This document shows positions 17,243 to 26,452 of a stretch of DNA of 64,000 nucleotides, in pieces. The stretch is from Sphingobacterium humi (GTDB lineage Bacteria; Bacteroidota; Bacteroidia; Sphingobacteriales; Sphingobacteriaceae): assembly GCF_009768885.1 (NCBI RefSeq), contig NZ_WSQA01000005.1, positions 186,001 to 250,000 of the forward strand, in the 5' to 3' direction. A model generated the notes under the pieces. It was not told the origin of the DNA, did not search any database, and saw only the letters and a program-made list of their open reading frames with translations. Every line of letters begins with the position of its first letter. Position 1 is the stretch's first letter. Made by a program: the position numbers and the translations under genes.

Positions 17243-19033
17243 ATGAGTCAGATTTCAGATGCTTCCTTTTCGGAAGAATTAGAAAAACAAGGAATCGATG
17301 GGAGTTTGGTTTTAGGCCATCCATCGGGACTGTTTGTTGTGTTTTTTACCGAGATGTGGGAGCGTTTTTCCTTCTACGGGATGCGGGTCCTTTTGATCAA
17401 CTTCTTAACCAGTGCGATTATTTCTGGTAGTCCGTTCTCTGGATGGGGTTGGGATCCGGTGCAGGCTGGAGCCCTTTATGGTACCTACGCCTTGTTATTG
17501 TACATTACACCTATCTTCGGGGGTATTTTAGCCGATAAGTATTTAGGCTATCGCTATGCCGTCGTCATCGGGGCTGCCATCATGACCCTGGGTCACTTGT
17601 TTATGGCCTTCGATACGCCGCTGTTCCTATATCTGGGGCTTGGCGCCTTAGTCATCGGTACAGGGTTCTTTAAACCGAATATGACGTCTATTCTTTCTGA
17701 GATGTACAAGAAGTTTCCGCAGAAAAAAGATGCGGCCTACACCATTTTCTACATGGGTGTAAATGCCGGTGCTTTCTTTGGTATGATGCTTTGTGGTTAC
17801 CTCGCTGAACGAGTAGGATGGCATTATGGCTTCGGATTGGCCGGAATCTTTATGTTCTTAGGAACCTTACAATTCTGGTATGCTAAACCAATCTTCGGTA
17901 AAGTAGGCGATCCTCCATCCAAAGAAGATAAGGCAAATACCGCCAAAATAGTAGAAAGCGACGATCCGGAAGATAAACCAAATCCATTTACCATGGTGGA
18001 TATGGTGCTTATTGCGGTAATGACCATCTTCGGATTAGCTTACTCTTTTAACGATCCATTATCTAAAATCGCAGGAATCGATATCCTGGCAAGCTTGCAG
18101 ATCGGCAATATGGCCGGACAGAATGTAGCTATTATTGCTGCTTTAGCCTTGTTCTTATTCGTTGTGATCTCCAGATTGATTCGTTACTCCAAGATTGTTA
18201 GAAACCGATTGATCGCTGTTATCATCTTTGCGTTCTTCGTGATCTTCTTCTGGATGTCTTTCGAGCAGGGAGCTTCCTCGCTGGTTATCTTTGCACGCGA
18301 TAATGTAGATCGAACCTTATCTGGTAACTCCTTAACCATTTTCAACATCGTTAATACGTTATTGACGGTTGTGCCCTTGATCTTGATTACTTATGTAGTT
18401 GCAAAACTGACCAAACAAACCTATGGCAAAGCACCTTTAACCAACTTGGTACAATTTGTTTGTTTTGCGGGTGTTTGGGGAATTGCTATTTACATGTTAT
18501 ACCGTGAGTTTACGGCTGAAGCTTCGGAAATCACTGTTTCCTGGTTCTCCATCATGAACTCTTTCTTCATTATTACCTTCGCTAACTTTGTTTCCAAAAT
18601 CTGGGATTCCAAATACAATCCACCTGCAGCGGTGAAGTATGGCTTAGGCCTTATTGTGATGGCTATCGGTTTCGGCTTATTAGCCTTTGGAGCGCAAGGT
18701 ATCCAAGAGGGGGTTAAAGTATCGATGATCTGGTTAATTTTGGCTTACTTATTCCATACCTTAGGCGAGTTATGCTTATCGCCAGTAGGATTATCTTATG
18801 TTTCCAAGCTTGTTCCGGCGCGCATGATCGGCTTTATGTTCGGTATGTGGTACCTGGCCATTGCTATAGGTAATAAATTGGCAGCCATCCTAGGTGGTCA
18901 GATCGAGAATATTACCAATGAATACTCCTTAAGTACCTTCTTCCTGATATTTACCGTTGTACCTATTGTTGCCGGTCTATTGGTGATGATGCTCAACCCG
19001 GTATTGAAGAGGTTAATGCACGGTGTAAAATAA
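17243..19033 (+). CDS. Proton-dependent oligopeptide transporter (POT/PTR2), copy 1
   Basis: 596 aa with about 14 membrane helices. It takes up di- and tripeptides with protons across the inner membrane. The ExxER motif essential for proton coupling is present (EMWERFSFYGMRVLL). The PTR2 signature is also present (GGILADKYLGYRYAVVIGA, then GTGFFKPNMTSILSEMY). FFWMSFEQGASSLVIFARD in the middle and LCLSPVGLSYVSKLVP near the end are usual for the family. A charged cytosolic loop lies at about 225-245 (DPPSKEDKANTAKIVESDD). It is followed after 19 bases by a related copy; the two are probably cotranscribed. Confidence 0.95.
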   Translation: MSQISDASFSEELEKQGIDGSLVLGHPSGLFVVFFTEMWERFSFYGMRVLLINFLTSAIISGSPFSGWGWDPVQAGALYGTYALLLYITPIFGGILADKYLGYRYAVVIGAAIMTLGHLFMAFDTPLFLYLGLGALVIGTGFFKPNMTSILSEMYKKFPQKKDAAYTIFYMGVNAGAFFGMMLCGYLAERVGWHYGFGLAGIFMFLGTLQFWYAKPIFGKVGDPPSKEDKANTAKIVESDDPEDKPNPFTMVDMVLIAVMTIFGLAYSFNDPLSKIAGIDILASLQIGNMAGQNVAIIAALALFLFVVISRLIRYSKIVRNRLIAVIIFAFFVIFFWMSFEQGASSLVIFARDNVDRTLSGNSLTIFNIVNTLLTVVPLILITYVVAKLTKQTYGKAPLTNLVQFVCFAGVWGIAIYMLYREFTAEASEITVSWFSIMNSFFIITFANFVSKIWDSKYNPPAAVKYGLGLIVMAIGFGLLAFGAQGIQEGVKVSMIWLILAYLFHTLGELCLSPVGLSYVSKLVPARMIGFMFGMWYLAIAIGNKLAAILGGQIENITNEYSLSTFFLIFTVVPIVAGLLVMMLNPVLKRLMHGVK

Positions 19034-19052
19034 CCTATATTATTATACGATT

Positions 19053-20585
19053 ATGTCATTAGAGGCACACAAATCACTTGAAGAAGTTCAAAACTTCCAA
19101 GGTAAATATCCCAAACAGATCTGGAGATTATTCTTCTCCGAGATGTGGGAGCGGTTCTGTTTTTACGGAATGCGCGGGATGTTGGTATTCTTTATGATTA
19201 CCCAACTTAACTTCGCTGAAAAAGAAGCCAACCTGCAATATGGTGCTACGCAAGCTTTCGTTTATGCTTTTACCTTTATCGGTGGATTATTCGCAGATAA
19301 GGTCTTAGGCTTCCGGAAATCCTTGTTCTTTGGAGGCTTGATGATGATTGTCGGTTCGGTACTCTTATCAATCGATACGCATCAGTTCTTCTTCTTCGGT
19401 TTAGCATTTATCATTATCGGAACAGGTTTCTTCAAGCCGAATATTTCCACGATGGTAGGCGAGCTGTACAAAGACGGTGATAACCGTCGCGATGCCGGAT
19501 TCTCCTTATTCTATGCAGGTATCAACTTAGGTGCTTTCCTAGGGGGGTACATCTGTGTGGCTATTGGTAAAGGCTATATGCTAAGCTCGGTAATCGATGA
19601 GGCCTATCGTTGGAATGTGGCATTCGGATTAGCGGCCGTAGGGATGATCATCAGTTTGATCAACTTCCAATTTACCAAGCATGAGCTAGGGCCTATTGGA
19701 TTGCAGCCCGGTCACCCCGATGCGATTGTGAAAGCCAAGCCCCTACCAAAATGGGTAGAGTATGCGGTATATGCTGGTGTGCTTTTATTGGTACCTTTGA
19801 TACAAACGATGGTCTCTAAAACCGCGTATACTGATTACTTTATGTATACCATAGGGCCATTAACCTTAATCTACTTGTTCTACGAAATGTCCAAAGTAGA
19901 GAAAAAGGAGCGCCAGAAGCTTATGGCAGCCTTAATCTTTATCTTATTCTCCATTGTTTTCTGGGGAATCTACGAGCAGAGTGGTGGCTCGCTAAGCATC
20001 TTTGCGGCGAAAAACTTAAATGATGAAGTATTGGGTGGCGCCTTCCGTTTAGACCCTAATGGGGTCAATAACTCCGGTGGAGCCTTCTTTATTATTGCCT
20101 TAGCGCCTTTGTTTGGTTTGCTATGGTTATGGTTAGCCAAGCGTAATATCGAGCCCAATACAGTTATTAAATTTGGATTAGGCTTTATCTTCTTAGGCTT
20201 AGGATTCTATGTGCTCTATGCTACACGTTTCTTCGCCGTTGAGGGTATGACCTCCTTAGATATTTTCACCATTGCTTTATTGGTGATTACCTTAGGTGAA
20301 CTCTGTTTGTCGCCGATAGGGCTATCTATTATGACGAAACTATCGCCAGCAAGATTGCAAGGCATCATGATGGGGATGTGGTTCTTGGCGAGTGCTTATG
20401 GTCAATACGCGGCCGGATTAATTGGCGCGAATATGGCGGAAGCCCGTGAAGGAGACTCCTTGATGGATAAGCTACTTACCTATACCGAAGGGTATAAGCA
20501 GTTGGGCATCTACGCCCTGATTGCCGGGGCCGTGCTGATCGTCCTCTCGCCGTTAATCAAAAAACTGATGCATGGCGTCAATTAA
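19053..20585 (+). CDS. Proton-dependent oligopeptide transporter (POT/PTR2), copy 2
   Basis: 510 aa with about 12-14 membrane helices. It carries the same family marks as its upstream neighbour: SEMWERFCFYGMRGMLVF (ExxER), GGLFADKVLGFRKSLFFGG, GTGFFKPNISTMVGELYKDGD, FWGIYEQSGGSLSIFAA and LCLSPIGLSIMTKLSP. Both proteins end KKLMHGV[KN] or KRLMHGVK, so they are tandem paralogues, but they differ in loop lengths and in the residues lining the helices, suggesting different peptide preference. An intrinsic terminator follows directly. Confidence 0.95.
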   Translation: MSLEAHKSLEEVQNFQGKYPKQIWRLFFSEMWERFCFYGMRGMLVFFMITQLNFAEKEANLQYGATQAFVYAFTFIGGLFADKVLGFRKSLFFGGLMMIVGSVLLSIDTHQFFFFGLAFIIIGTGFFKPNISTMVGELYKDGDNRRDAGFSLFYAGINLGAFLGGYICVAIGKGYMLSSVIDEAYRWNVAFGLAAVGMIISLINFQFTKHELGPIGLQPGHPDAIVKAKPLPKWVEYAVYAGVLLLVPLIQTMVSKTAYTDYFMYTIGPLTLIYLFYEMSKVEKKERQKLMAALIFILFSIVFWGIYEQSGGSLSIFAAKNLNDEVLGGAFRLDPNGVNNSGGAFFIIALAPLFGLLWLWLAKRNIEPNTVIKFGLGFIFLGLGFYVLYATRFFAVEGMTSLDIFTIALLVITLGELCLSPIGLSIMTKLSPARLQGIMMGMWFLASAYGQYAAGLIGANMAEAREGDSLMDKLLTYTEGYKQLGIYALIAGAVLIVLSPLIKKLMHGVN

Positions 20586-20590
20586 TACGA

Positions 20591-20621
20591 AAGCCGAATA
20601 GTTCAACTATTCGGCTTTTTT
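20591..20621 (+). terminator. Intrinsic terminator after the POT genes
   Basis: Perfect 11-bp stem AAGCCGAATAG / CTATTCGGCTT with loop TTCAA and a T run. Confidence 0.93.
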
Positions 20622-20700
20622 GTTTCTTCTGCACATTAGCCTCCCTGCTGTGCAATTAATGTTAAAGTTTGTTTAACTTTACGCCAACAAAATTTAAACA

Positions 20701-21432
20701 GTGTCAGATAGTATTGTAATCATTCCTACCTATAACGAGAAGGAAAATATTGAACGGATTATCAGAAAGGTGTTTTCATTAGAAATACCTTTTCATGTGT
20801 TGGTAGTAGACGATGGTTCGCCCGATGGCACTGCAGAAATCGTACGGCGTTTGCAAGGGGAGTTCCACGGGCAGCTGCATATGGAAGAGCGCAAAGGAAA
20901 GCTAGGGCTGGGCACCGCCTATATCCATGGATTCCGCTGGGCCTTACAACGTAGCTACGAATATATCTTTGAGATGGATGCTGATTTCAGCCATAATCCC
21001 GATGACCTGATCCGTCTGCGGGAGGCTTGTGCGCAGCAAGGTGCCGATATGGCCATTGGCTCACGATATATCAAAGGGGTGAATGTGGTAAACTGGCCAA
21101 TGAATAGGGTGTTGATGTCGTATTTCGCATCGGCCTATGTGCGTCTAATTACCCGCATCGATATTCAAGATGCCACGGCAGGTTTCGTTTGTTTCCGCAG
21201 GAAGGTTTTGGAAACTATCCCGCTAGATCAAGTGAAATTCGTGGGCTATGCTTTCCAGATCGAAATGAAATTTACAGCCATTAAGTATGGCTTTCGTGTG
21301 GTCGAGATACCAATTATCTTTACCGATAGAACATTAGGTACTTCAAAAATGAGTACAAAAATATTTAAAGAAGCTTTTTTTGGTGTTATTCAGATGAAAA
21401 TGGCCAGTTTCTTTAAGAATTACAATAAATAG
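20701..21432 (+). CDS. Polyprenol-phosphate mannosyltransferase-like GT2 glycosyltransferase
   Basis: 243 aa from GTG 20701. The GT-A fold begins at SIVIIPTYNEKENIERI, with DDGSPDGT for the nucleotide-sugar and DADFSHNPDDL for the metal-binding DxD. It resembles polyprenol monophosphomannose synthase / DPM1, which transfers a sugar from a GDP- or UDP-sugar to a lipid phosphate at the inner face of the membrane. The C-terminal membrane anchor of some relatives is absent; the protein ends after FKEAFFGVIQMKMASFFKN. A 7-5-7 inverted repeat (TAAAGTT / AACTTTA, 20664-20682) sits at the likely promoter (TAACTTTA). ruvB follows after 35 bases. Confidence 0.9.
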   Translation: MSDSIVIIPTYNEKENIERIIRKVFSLEIPFHVLVVDDGSPDGTAEIVRRLQGEFHGQLHMEERKGKLGLGTAYIHGFRWALQRSYEYIFEMDADFSHNPDDLIRLREACAQQGADMAIGSRYIKGVNVVNWPMNRVLMSYFASAYVRLITRIDIQDATAGFVCFRRKVLETIPLDQVKFVGYAFQIEMKFTAIKYGFRVVEIPIIFTDRTLGTSKMSTKIFKEAFFGVIQMKMASFFKNYNK

Positions 21433-21467
21433 TGTATTTTTCTGTTTAATACAATAGATTAATTTAT

Positions 21468-22490
21468 ATGAACGAAAACCTTGATCCAAATCCTGAGAGA
21501 TTGACGCCGACTGAAAAAGATCTGGAACGGGTTCTTCGTCCCCAGAGTTTCGACGACTTCACTGGACAGGCCAAGATCTTGGAAAACCTGTCTATCTTCG
21601 TAAAAGCCGCTAAACTACGTGGCGAAGCGTTGGATCATGTCCTCTTACATGGCCCCCCGGGACTCGGGAAAACCACGCTATCACATATTATTGCCAATGA
21701 AATGGGCGTAGGTATAAAAATTACCTCCGGACCCGTATTAGATAAACCTGGCGACTTAGCCGGGCTCTTAACCAACCTGGATGAAGGGGATATCCTATTT
21801 ATCGATGAAATCCACCGTTTAAGCCCGCTGGTGGAAGAATATTTGTATTCAGCAATGGAAGACTTCAAAATCGACATCATGCTGGAGACAGGGCCAAATG
21901 CACGTTCCGTGCAAATCTCATTGAATCCCTTTACCTTAGTGGGGGCAACCACCCGCTCGGGCTTACTGACGGCGCCCTTACGTGCGCGCTTCGGTATCAA
22001 TTCCCGTCTGCAATATTACGATTCCAAATTACTCACCGATATCGTGATGCGATCGGCTATTATCCTCAAGGTTCCTATCTCCGAAGAAGGGGCCTATGAA
22101 ATTGCCCGTCGTAGTCGCGGAACCCCACGTATTGCCAATGCTTTATTGCGTAGAACACGCGATTTCGCACAGATTAAAGGCAACGGATCCATCGATAAGG
22201 CCATCGCGCAATTCGCCTTGAATGCCTTGAATGTCGATGAAAATGGACTCGATGAAATGGATAATAGAATTTTAAGCACGATTATTGATAAGTTCAAAGG
22301 CGGTCCGGTAGGGGTGAAAACCATTGCGACAGCCGTTGGCGAGGATGAAGGGACTATTGAAGAAGTATACGAGCCGTTTTTAATACAAGAAGGCTATTTG
22401 ATGCGCACCTCCCGGGGGCGAGAGTGCACCGAATTAGCATTTAAACATTTAGGAAAAATTAATCACTACAAAGGAAACACACTATTTTAA
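21468..22490 (+). CDS. ruvB: Holliday junction branch migration helicase RuvB
   Basis: 340 aa, usual length. The AAA+ motor of RuvABC drives branch migration during recombinational repair. Walker A is [13 protein letters not shown], Walker [10 protein letters not shown], and sensor 1 VGATTRSG; the arginine finger region is APLRARFG. The C-terminal winged helix ends [31 protein letters not shown] at the N-terminus is the family opening. The next gene starts 2 bases after the stop, so it is cotranscribed, though functionally unrelated. ruvA and ruvC are not in the window. Confidence 0.97.
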   Translation: MNENLDPNPERLTPTEKDLERVLRPQSFDDFTGQAKILENLSIFVKAAKLRGEALDHVLLHGPPGLGKTTLSHIIANEMGVGIKITSGPVLDKPGDLAGLLTNLDEGDILFIDEIHRLSPLVEEYLYSAMEDFKIDIMLETGPNARSVQISLNPFTLVGATTRSGLLTAPLRARFGINSRLQYYDSKLLTDIVMRSAIILKVPISEEGAYEIARRSRGTPRIANALLRRTRDFAQIKGNGSIDKAIAQFALNALNVDENGLDEMDNRILSTIIDKFKGGPVGVKTIATAVGEDEGTIEEVYEPFLIQEGYLMRTSRGRECTELAFKHLGKINHYKGNTLF

Positions 22491-22492
22491 TT

Positions 22493-23356
22493 ATGCAATT
22501 AAAGAAAATCTTAAGTCTAGGAGTCATCGCTATACCCTTATTTCTGAATGCACAAGCATTAAAATGTCCACCAGTAGATATGTACGGCAATGCCGATCAA
22601 AAGTTTGATCTTACCGCAGGTTTGGGTACAACGCTCCTTTACGGCGATATCAAGCACGAAACTAATCTAGGCTTCGGTGCTGTGTTGAAGTTAGATTATA
22701 AGGTTTATAAAGGCCTTTACCTGGGTGTAGAAGGGCAGATGGGTCGTCTGCGCGCCAAAGGAGATGATAATCCTTTATCACCAGACTGGGATCCACGCCA
22801 TGTGACCAACCAGTTTTACTATACCGGTTTGTTCAATGCAACCGTTTATCCCTATCGCTTCTTCGTGAATGAGCGCGAGCTCTTCCGCCGCAGTGGCTTT
22901 GAGAAAATCATCTTAAATGGCTTCTATGTAGCTTTAGGTGCCGGAGGGATATTTAATAACTACGCGAAAATCGAGCGTGCTACCACTTACAGGTATCAAT
23001 CCGCAGATGGTTTAGAAGAGATTGTACACCAGATTCCAGAAGGATTGGTGAACGGTCCGTACGAAAGCCAAACCCGTACCGATGCTGCGGGCAATGTGAC
23101 AGAAAGAAAGGTGTATAAAGATAGATCCCGTGATATCTTATTTCCTGTTGCCAACGTAGGACTTGCTATACCTTTGAATAAATACAGCAGCTACGGCAGT
23201 GCAGGCTACTTTACTTTGGTATTGAATACGCAATTTACCTTCTCGCAAGGTGAAGATCTAGACGGATATAATCCATTGGATTCCAATGGCCAATCCGCCA
23301 GTAAATACAACGATATGTATAACTTCTCCTATTTAGGCGTTCGCTATACGTTTTAA
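22493..23356 (+). CDS. Outer-membrane beta-barrel protein of unknown function
   Basis: 287 aa. Signal peptide 1-20 (KKILSLGVIAIPLFLNA). Alternating strand pattern throughout: FDLTAGLGTTLLYGDIKHET, GFGAVLKLDYKVYKGLYLGV, FYVALGAGGIFNNYAKIE, YFTLVLNTQFTFSQGED. It ends LGVRYTF, with a terminal Phe as in barrel proteins inserted by BamA. I cannot name the subfamily. It starts two bases after ruvB. Its last 24 bases overlap the 3' end of the gene on the opposite strand. Confidence 0.8.
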   Translation: MQLKKILSLGVIAIPLFLNAQALKCPPVDMYGNADQKFDLTAGLGTTLLYGDIKHETNLGFGAVLKLDYKVYKGLYLGVEGQMGRLRAKGDDNPLSPDWDPRHVTNQFYYTGLFNATVYPYRFFVNERELFRRSGFEKIILNGFYVALGAGGIFNNYAKIERATTYRYQSADGLEEIVHQIPEGLVNGPYESQTRTDAAGNVTERKVYKDRSRDILFPVANVGLAIPLNKYSSYGSAGYFTLVLNTQFTFSQGEDLDGYNPLDSNGQSASKYNDMYNFSYLGVRYTF

Positions 23357-23878
23357 TATACGGCTACCTCGGCTTTTTAACGCTGGGGTAGCTTCTTTTT
23401 CCAAGGCCAATTCTATGCGCAAGCGCAATTCATGTGCTATCCATTCCTGCTTGGGCACTAAGCGTGCTAAAATATCCATCGCATTTACCAATACGGCCAC
23501 CGGGCAGTCGCTATGGTCGATAATCCAAAACGATTTTTCCAATATCGCTTCTTCCTGTTCCTCCGTAATGTGTATCGCCTGATGGGACTTGCTGTATAAA
23601 AGCATAACGAGTTTGCTGAAGCTACGCAATACACTCCAATTTTCATTCGCCACATAAATCGCTATAATTTCCCTGCTATATTGGGCAAAATAGGCAGGTC
23701 GCTTCATAAAGATATGCTCCACATACCAGGCCGTCCGGAACGATAACCGCCCTTCAAGGGGCATTTGCAGCCAGGCCAGTAGCGTAGGCACCGGAAATAA
23801 ATCAATCGCTTCCTCTGTAAGCGAAGAAGCACTATAGTTCAATAGTGCTTCTTTCAGTTGTTCTTCGGTATAAACCAT
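23333..23878 (-). CDS. Helical protein of unknown function
   Basis: 181 aa, no signal peptide, almost entirely amphipathic helix. The repeated helix pairs (LLAWLQMPLEGRLSFRTAWY, FAQYSREIIAIYVANENWSV, CPVAVLVNAMDILARLVPKQ) resemble HEAT-type alpha solenoids. It begins one base after the stop of the DPP-IV-like gene and so is probably cotranscribed with it. The 3' end overlaps the convergent barrel gene by 24 bases. No function can be assigned. Confidence 0.75.
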   Translation of the reverse strand: MVYTEEQLKEALLNYSASSLTEEAIDLFPVPTLLAWLQMPLEGRLSFRTAWYVEHIFMKRPAYFAQYSREIIAIYVANENWSVLRSFSKLVMLLYSKSHQAIHITEEQEEAILEKSFWIIDHSDCPVAVLVNAMDILARLVPKQEWIAHELRLRIELALEKEATPALKSRGSRILKRIANA

Positions 23879-23879
23879 A

Positions 23880-26366
23880 TTATCTGGTCAACGGTCTATC
23901 GTTGTTAATTTCTGTCATGTCTACCTCGTTCAGCTTCGATTCTCCTAATAGGTGTTCGCTAAAGTAGTCGGCCATGCGCCAGAAGAAATACTCGGTCATC
24001 TCGCCGAAAGCATGGCGCTGTCCCGGTAATAACACAAAATCAAAACGTTTGTTTGCACGAATCAAGGCATCTACCATACGGATGGAATTCGCCGGATGCA
24101 CGTTATTATCGATGTCTCCTGTTACAATCAACAGCTTGCCTTTCAGGTTTTTCGCCAAATCCGAGTTGCGGGCAATCTGGTAGTTGAAAGTCGTATCGCC
24201 TTTGGCGCTGATGTTTTCTTTTACCCCATGATGGCGCTCGCTCCACCAACGGTTGTAGATGTTGTTTTCATGGTTACCAGCACCCGATACCGCCACTTTA
24301 AAGAAGTCAGGATAAACCAACATCGCTGCCGTAGACATAAAACCACCGCCCGAGTGTCCGGTGATACCGACGCGATTAATGTCGATAAATGCATATTTAT
24401 TAGCCAGTTGTTCGGCAACCACCTTCTTATCGGCCAATCCATAATCACGTAGATTACCATAACCATAGGTATGATACCATTTTGAGCGTGAAGGATGTCC
24501 ACCGCGGTTTCCAACAGACACGACGATAAAGCCCATTTGCGCTAAACGGTCGATACGATCCATGCTGCGGCCGAAGCTTTTGTTCACCGCCTCTGTTTGC
24601 GGCCCTGGATACACATATTCAATAATAGGGTAGGTCTTGGTCGAGTCGAAATCGAAAGGCTTGTACAGCACACCGTAAAGGTCTGTAATGCCATCTGCAG
24701 CTTTCACTTGGAAAGGCTCCGGGAATTTATAGCCCGCCGCGAACAAGCTCGAAAGATCAGCTTCTTCCAGTTTCATAATAAGCTGCCCATTGCTGTTGTA
24801 TAGCGCACTTACCGGTGTTGTATTAACGCGTGAGTAATTATCTACAAAAAAGTTCCCACTTTCGCTTACCTCTACTTGATGGTCAAAATCACCCGGAGTA
24901 AGTAGTTTTACCGCTCCACCGTTTTTATTTACCGAGTAAAAGAAAGTGTAATAAGGGTCTTTTCCTTTTTCCTTACCATTTGCTTTAAATAGCAGGTTGC
25001 CGCTTGCTTCCTGATAAGTGCTTAGCTCATCGCAATGGAAATCGCCTTTTGTAATCTGATGCAATAGCTTGCCTTGCTTATCGTAGAGGTAGAAATGGCC
25101 CCAGCCGTCGCGTTGCGACCAATGGATAAACTGATTGCCTTGTTGAATAAAGTAAGGCTTTTTAATGTCTAAATATACGTTCGAGCGCTCTTCCACCAAG
25201 GTTCGCACTTGCCCATTGACATTTACCGCTAAGACATCAATCCGCTTTAAATCACGGCTGGAACGGGCAATATAGAATTCTTCGTTATTGCCATGCCAGT
25301 AATTGATGAAGTAAGGGCCTTTCATGCTTTCCTTGCTGCGGTCTTTATTCCATAAGGTCAGGGTCTGGTTTTTAAACGCCTGCACCTCAATTTTGCGAGG
25401 TTTTAACTCGTTCGCCTGAAACACGTAAAGTTCGGTTTCCGTCGAGTCGGTTTCCCCGGGCATCAGGTATTTGTAAGTCTCTAATGAAGGTCTTTTTCCA
25501 CCTACATTATTAATTACCCATAAGGCACTTAAGTTCCTGTTATCCTTACGGCCTATGGCGAAATGCTGCCCGTTTGGCGACCAGTTTAACCAAACAGATT
25601 TACGCTTCTGTTTTTCCTCATCTTCCGACTTCTTATCGCCGGTGGTCACGCTGTAAGGTTCCGATCCCCATGCATAATACTGAACCCCATCGCTGGTGAT
25701 TTGATGCTCGACAATGGTCGAATCCTTCTCATCCTTTAAGGCCTTCTGGTAGTTGGCATAATCCATCCAATACAAGTTGTAGTTCTTGCTGAAGAACACC
25801 TTGCTGGTATCCGGATTAAAGCTTCCCCAAGCCAATTGGCGTTTCTTTTCGGTGGTATCACTAATTTCCTTCAGGTTGTTGTTATTCACGTTGTATTCAA
25901 AATAGAATAACTTCTTCTTGATGGTATCCGACTTATTTGTCAGCTTTTTGATTTCCTCTTTTGATTTCACCGTGTCTTTGCTGCTTTGCACTTCGAAACG
26001 GAAAATATGGTCCTGTTCAGTTACACGCAGGTTTATCAAGGAGAGGTGCTGCGCATCAAATGGGTTTTGAACAATAGACGTAATTTTTGCTGCCAAGTCT
26101 GACCGATCGAACAGTTCTTTCTTAGAACGGCTTTTCGGATCGACGATATACCAGTTATTGCCTTGTGGGCTACTGTATTCATACCAGAACTTATCGGAGA
26201 AGTTAATCCATTTGGGCGATACTTCGGTCGAAAAGATCAAGCTTCGGAGGCGTGCCGGCGAAAACTTGGCGGCCTGTTGGTAATTGGGTTTGGCCAGGGT
26301 ACTCTTCTCCTGTGCATAAAGGAGTCCTGAACAAATAAATAATAGGCTTAAATAAACTTTTTTCAT
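23880..26366 (-). CDS. S9-family prolyl peptidase (dipeptidyl-peptidase-IV-like)
   Basis: 828 aa. Signal peptide 1-18 (VYLSLLFICSGLLYAQ). The N-terminal two-thirds form the DPP-IV beta-propeller (SPKWINFSDKFWYEYSS, VWLNWSPNGQHFAIGRKD). The C-terminal hydrolase domain has the nucleophile motif GHSGGGF (Ser about 672), the acid in GDIDNNVHP (Asp about 753) and the base in LPGQRHAFG (His about 785). It would release dipeptides from peptides in the periplasm; with the two POT peptide transporters in the window this suggests peptide feeding, though the genes are not linked. The protein has an extra C-terminal tail of about 25 residues after the His helix. Confidence 0.93.
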   Translation of the reverse strand: MKKVYLSLLFICSGLLYAQEKSTLAKPNYQQAAKFSPARLRSLIFSTEVSPKWINFSDKFWYEYSSPQGNNWYIVDPKSRSKKELFDRSDLAAKITSIVQNPFDAQHLSLINLRVTEQDHIFRFEVQSSKDTVKSKEEIKKLTNKSDTIKKKLFYFEYNVNNNNLKEISDTTEKKRQLAWGSFNPDTSKVFFSKNYNLYWMDYANYQKALKDEKDSTIVEHQITSDGVQYYAWGSEPYSVTTGDKKSEDEEKQKRKSVWLNWSPNGQHFAIGRKDNRNLSALWVINNVGGKRPSLETYKYLMPGETDSTETELYVFQANELKPRKIEVQAFKNQTLTLWNKDRSKESMKGPYFINYWHGNNEEFYIARSSRDLKRIDVLAVNVNGQVRTLVEERSNVYLDIKKPYFIQQGNQFIHWSQRDGWGHFYLYDKQGKLLHQITKGDFHCDELSTYQEASGNLLFKANGKEKGKDPYYTFFYSVNKNGGAVKLLTPGDFDHQVEVSESGNFFVDNYSRVNTTPVSALYNSNGQLIMKLEEADLSSLFAAGYKFPEPFQVKAADGITDLYGVLYKPFDFDSTKTYPIIEYVYPGPQTEAVNKSFGRSMDRIDRLAQMGFIVVSVGNRGGHPSRSKWYHTYGYGNLRDYGLADKKVVAEQLANKYAFIDINRVGITGHSGGGFMSTAAMLVYPDFFKVAVSGAGNHENNIYNRWWSERHHGVKENISAKGDTTFNYQIARNSDLAKNLKGKLLIVTGDIDNNVHPANSIRMVDALIRANKRFDFVLLPGQRHAFGEMTEYFFWRMADYFSEHLLGESKLNEVDMTEINNDRPLTR

Positions 26367-26452
26367 TAAAATTATAGGATAATTATCAATAGGCGAAATT
26401 ATCCTTTTATCTCCCTAAAAAGGCATTTAACGTGTATTATTTTGGATAGGTT

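Noticed and set aside
21635-22000. Minus-strand ORF of 121 codons
   Set aside because: It lies wholly antisense to ruvB, whose motifs are intact. It has no start signal.
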